DNA of 64,000 nt. Source: an uncultured Cellvibrionales bacterium (GTDB taxonomy: Bacteria > Pseudomonadota > Gammaproteobacteria > Pseudomonadales > Dasaniaceae). The notes beneath the pieces were generated by a model that was given only the letters and a program-made list of their open reading frames with translations, made no database searches and was not told where the DNA came from. This document shows positions 61,445 to 64,000 of this stretch, in pieces. The stretch is taken from contig CAJVZD010000006.1 in assembly GCA_913019905.1 (NCBI GenBank), forward strand, positions 120,606 to 184,605, given 5' to 3'. The translations under genes and the position numbers were made by a program. Each line of letters starts with the position of its first letter. Position 1 is the stretch's first letter.

Positions 61445-63327
61445 TGATTGTCGCGACCGCAGGACATGTTGATCACGGTAAAACGTCTTTAATCAAGCGT
61501 TTAACCGGTGTTGATACAGACCGCTTGGAAGAGGAAAAGCGCCGAGGTTTGTCCATTAACCTCGGTTACGCGTACAGGCCTCTTTCTAACGGTAGTGTAT
61601 TGGGGTTTATTGACGTTCCCGGTCATACTCGTTTTATTAATACCATGATCGCCGGAGTAACCGGGATCGATTTGGGCATGCTTGTTGTTGCCGCAGACGA
61701 TGGGCCCATGCCGCAGACCAAAGAGCATCTCGACGTTTTGAGATTGTTGGGAGTGCGTGACTATCTCATTATCATTACCAAAACGGATCGAGTCGAAGAT
61801 GCAAGAATTGCAGAGGTAAGAGAGCAGGCTAAACTTTTGGTCGGCGATCAGGTTCCGGTATTTTTCGTCAGCAATATTTCTGGAGAGGGTATTGCCGAGT
61901 TGCAAGCGCATCTGGATGAGATTGCACAAAGACAGTCTGTTGTCGCTAATAGTGGCCACTTTCGGATGTCCGTTGACAGAGCCTTTTCTGTAAAAGGTGC
62001 TGGCCTTGTGGTAACAGGTACGGCGACCGCCGGAAAAGTGAGTGTAGGTGATACCTTATTACTGCAACCTCACGGAGCCAAAATGCGAGTTCGCGAGATT
62101 CACGCACAAGACCAACGAGTTGAGGAGGGTTATGCCGGGCAGCGTTGTGCGTTAAATATTGTCGGCGATATTTCACGAGACAGTATCGAAAGGGGCAACG
62201 TATTGGTTGCGGAACCACTAAATTTTCTCAGCCAGCGCTGTGATGTTAGGCTGAATTTGTTACCGTCTGCTCCCTTTGCTCTAAAACATCTATCTCCGGT
62301 AAAAATTCATCTTGGGGCAGGGCGTTATGCGGCTAGAATTTTCTTTCTGGAACATACGGGTAAGCTTGATCCAGGCGCTACCGCTCTCGCGCAAATCCTG
62401 TTTGATGAGCCAATCAGTTTGTGTCATGGCGATCGCTTTTTACTACGAGATGATAGCGAAAGTGTCAGCCTGGGTGGCGGCGTTATTCTTGACCCGTCTG
62501 CACCGAGAGTAGGAAAGTCTCGACCAGCGCGTCTGTCTTTGTTGTCGGCGATGGAGGCGGGAGATGCTTCGACGGTGCTGAGCTCTCTGGTGATCGACCA
62601 GGGAAACGTCGTCAATCTTAATGATTTTAAGCGTGATTGGAATATCCGCGATGACGAACAACAATCCCTTGTTTCTGAGAGGATGCGTTTGCAGGGCTCT
62701 CATTTACTATCAAAAGAAGTCTGGAGTCATTATAAAAAAGACCTAATCAACAAGCTAAGCGCATGGCATCAGGCTTTTCCTGGTCGCGATGGTATGCCGC
62801 CCAATGAGTTGCGTGGCGAACTGGAAGAAACACTTTTTGTGCCGCTTCTTACCGAACATATTAGCGATGGGGCAATCTTACTACGCGGGGGCTTGGTGGC
62901 GTTGAGTACGCATCGCACTGCGGTCTCGGAGGCCGATCTCGCTAACTGGAATATCATTGAAAAAGCATACGAAACGGCAGAAAATCATCTGCCACTGGTG
63001 TCTGAGTTGCTATTGCTGACAAAAATGCCAAGGTCGACTCTGTTAGGAACGATAAAGGCGGCTGTCAAAGCAAAGCGAATGTACAAATTGAATGATAACC
63101 GTTTTGGCCGGCCTTCTGAGTTGTTATCGATGGCAGAGAAAGTTCGCGTGCTAGGCGAGGGAGGAGCTGCATTCAGTGTTGCCCAATATAAGACCGAAAT
63201 AGGCTCGGGGCGCAAATTAGCGATAGAATTACTTGAATATTTCGACGGAATCCGATTTACTCAGCGCCGCGATAACGAACGTGTTATTCTAGATCCCTTA
63301 GTTCCTGACAAACTATTCCGTACCTAA
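61444..63327 (+). CDS. selB: Selenocysteine-specific elongation factor
   Basis: MIVATAGHVDHGKTSLIKRLTGVDTDRLEEEKRRGLSINLGYAY; wHTH C-terminus; 1 bp overlap with selA. Confidence 0.97.
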   Translation: MIVATAGHVDHGKTSLIKRLTGVDTDRLEEEKRRGLSINLGYAYRPLSNGSVLGFIDVPGHTRFINTMIAGVTGIDLGMLVVAADDGPMPQTKEHLDVLRLLGVRDYLIIITKTDRVEDARIAEVREQAKLLVGDQVPVFFVSNISGEGIAELQAHLDEIAQRQSVVANSGHFRMSVDRAFSVKGAGLVVTGTATAGKVSVGDTLLLQPHGAKMRVREIHAQDQRVEEGYAGQRCALNIVGDISRDSIERGNVLVAEPLNFLSQRCDVRLNLLPSAPFALKHLSPVKIHLGAGRYAARIFFLEHTGKLDPGATALAQILFDEPISLCHGDRFLLRDDSESVSLGGGVILDPSAPRVGKSRPARLSLLSAMEAGDASTVLSSLVIDQGNVVNLNDFKRDWNIRDDEQQSLVSERMRLQGSHLLSKEVWSHYKKDLINKLSAWHQAFPGRDGMPPNELRGELEETLFVPLLTEHISDGAILLRGGLVALSTHRTAVSEADLANWNIIEKAYETAENHLPLVSELLLLTKMPRSTLLGTIKAAVKAKRMYKLNDNRFGRPSELLSMAEKVRVLGEGGAAFSVAQYKTEIGSGRKLAIELLEYFDGIRFTQRRDNERVILDPLVPDKLFRT

Positions 63328-63370
63328 CGGTTAGTCAAAAGTGGCTTATTAATCGAATAGGCCATTCCAT

Positions 63371-63464
63371 GGAAGAGCGATGTCCCCGGTGGGGCGCCTG
63401 GTCTTCAAAACCAGTGAGGCGCTGATAAAGTGCCTGGTGGGTTCGACTCCTACCTCTTCTGCCA
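63371..63464 (+). tRNA. selC: tRNA-Sec (anticodon TCA)
   Basis: GGAAGAG acceptor, CTGGT-CTTCAAA-ACCAG anticodon arm, long variable arm AGGCGC-TGATAAA-GTGCCT, TTCGACT T-loop, encoded CCA; directly after selB. Confidence 0.95.
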
Positions 63465-63638
63465 TATTATGGTTTTATGTAATCCTATATTGTCCGCAAG
63501 CCCGCTAAATACACGGATTAGACCTTGTTTTAAGGTTTATTACGTCCAGCGAGATATTGTAACATCCAGCATTTAATGTCCAGATTCTAATGTGACGCTG
63601 ATCGTAACAACTGGCATCTAACAGGGGGTGTTGTTGCA

Positions 63639-63998
63639 ATGGCGAATACAACAAAGCCTTTGACGAATACCGAAATAAAACAATCTAAGCCAAAAGCCAA
63701 GGAATATAACCTCGCGGATGGTGGAGGGCTGTCGCTTCGTGTTAAGCCTAACGGTTCCAAACAATGGGTTTTCAACTACTCGCGCCCCTTCACTAAAAAA
63801 CGAGCAAATATAGGTTTCGGGTCTTATCCCGTTGTGGCACTAGCTGAGGCTAGGAAAAAGCGAATCAACGCCCGCGAGCTTCTAGCAAAAGAAATAGACC
63901 CGAAAGACCATAAAGACGAGCAAGATGCGCTACAGTGCAAAGCCCACAACGGCACGCTTGAGCATGTTGCTGGGCGTGGATTGAAATCAAAAGAATAA
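63639..63998 (+). pseudogene. N-terminus of P4-type tyrosine integrase; apparent frameshift near 63975, window ends
   Basis: 'LTNTEIKQSKPKAKEYNLADGGGLSLRVKPNGSKQWVFNYSRPFTKKRANIGFGSYPVVALAEARKK' (DUF4102 arm-binding domain); after 'HVAGR' another frame continues as WIEIKRIK, as expected for this family. Confidence 0.75.
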
Positions 63999-64000
63999 AA

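Noticed and set aside
1-64000. CRISPR arrays, rRNA, complete IS elements, toxin-antitoxin or known phage-defence genes
   Set aside because: Looked for regular spaced repeats and characteristic motifs; none found in this window

Overview
The 64 kb window looks like a gammaproteobacterial chromosome segment (inference from gene content). It is mostly densely packed accessory and metabolic genes. The right end is a conserved block, minCDE then selA-selB-tRNA-Sec, followed at once by the start of a P4-type tyrosine integrase, which suggests a genomic island at selC. Main systems read from the sequence: a Bat-type VWA/TPR/BatD operon (left edge); FAD oxidase, amidase and GPH transporter genes; a TraB/GumN lipoprotein; a sulfatase; several regulators with palindromic sites beside them; an EF-hand / ECF sigma / anti-sigma / Metal_resist-like operon; a stand-alone DUF3365-type heme protein next to a chemoreceptor; a CYP153-like P450; a TTQ amine dehydrogenase cluster (mauBEDA-like plus two c-type cytochromes, no mauG visible); and a Baeyer-Villiger-type monooxygenase. 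Strongest structural findings: (i) a ~140 bp MITE-like inverted-repeat element with a 9 bp direct repeat on each side between minE and selA; (ii) the selC integrase, which appears frameshifted close to the window end; (iii) very regular palindromes near the TetR, XRE and LysR genes; (iv) the compact amine dehydrogenase cluster. I saw no CRISPR array, rRNA, complete IS element or recognisable defence system. All family names come from reading motifs in the translations; no database search was run.
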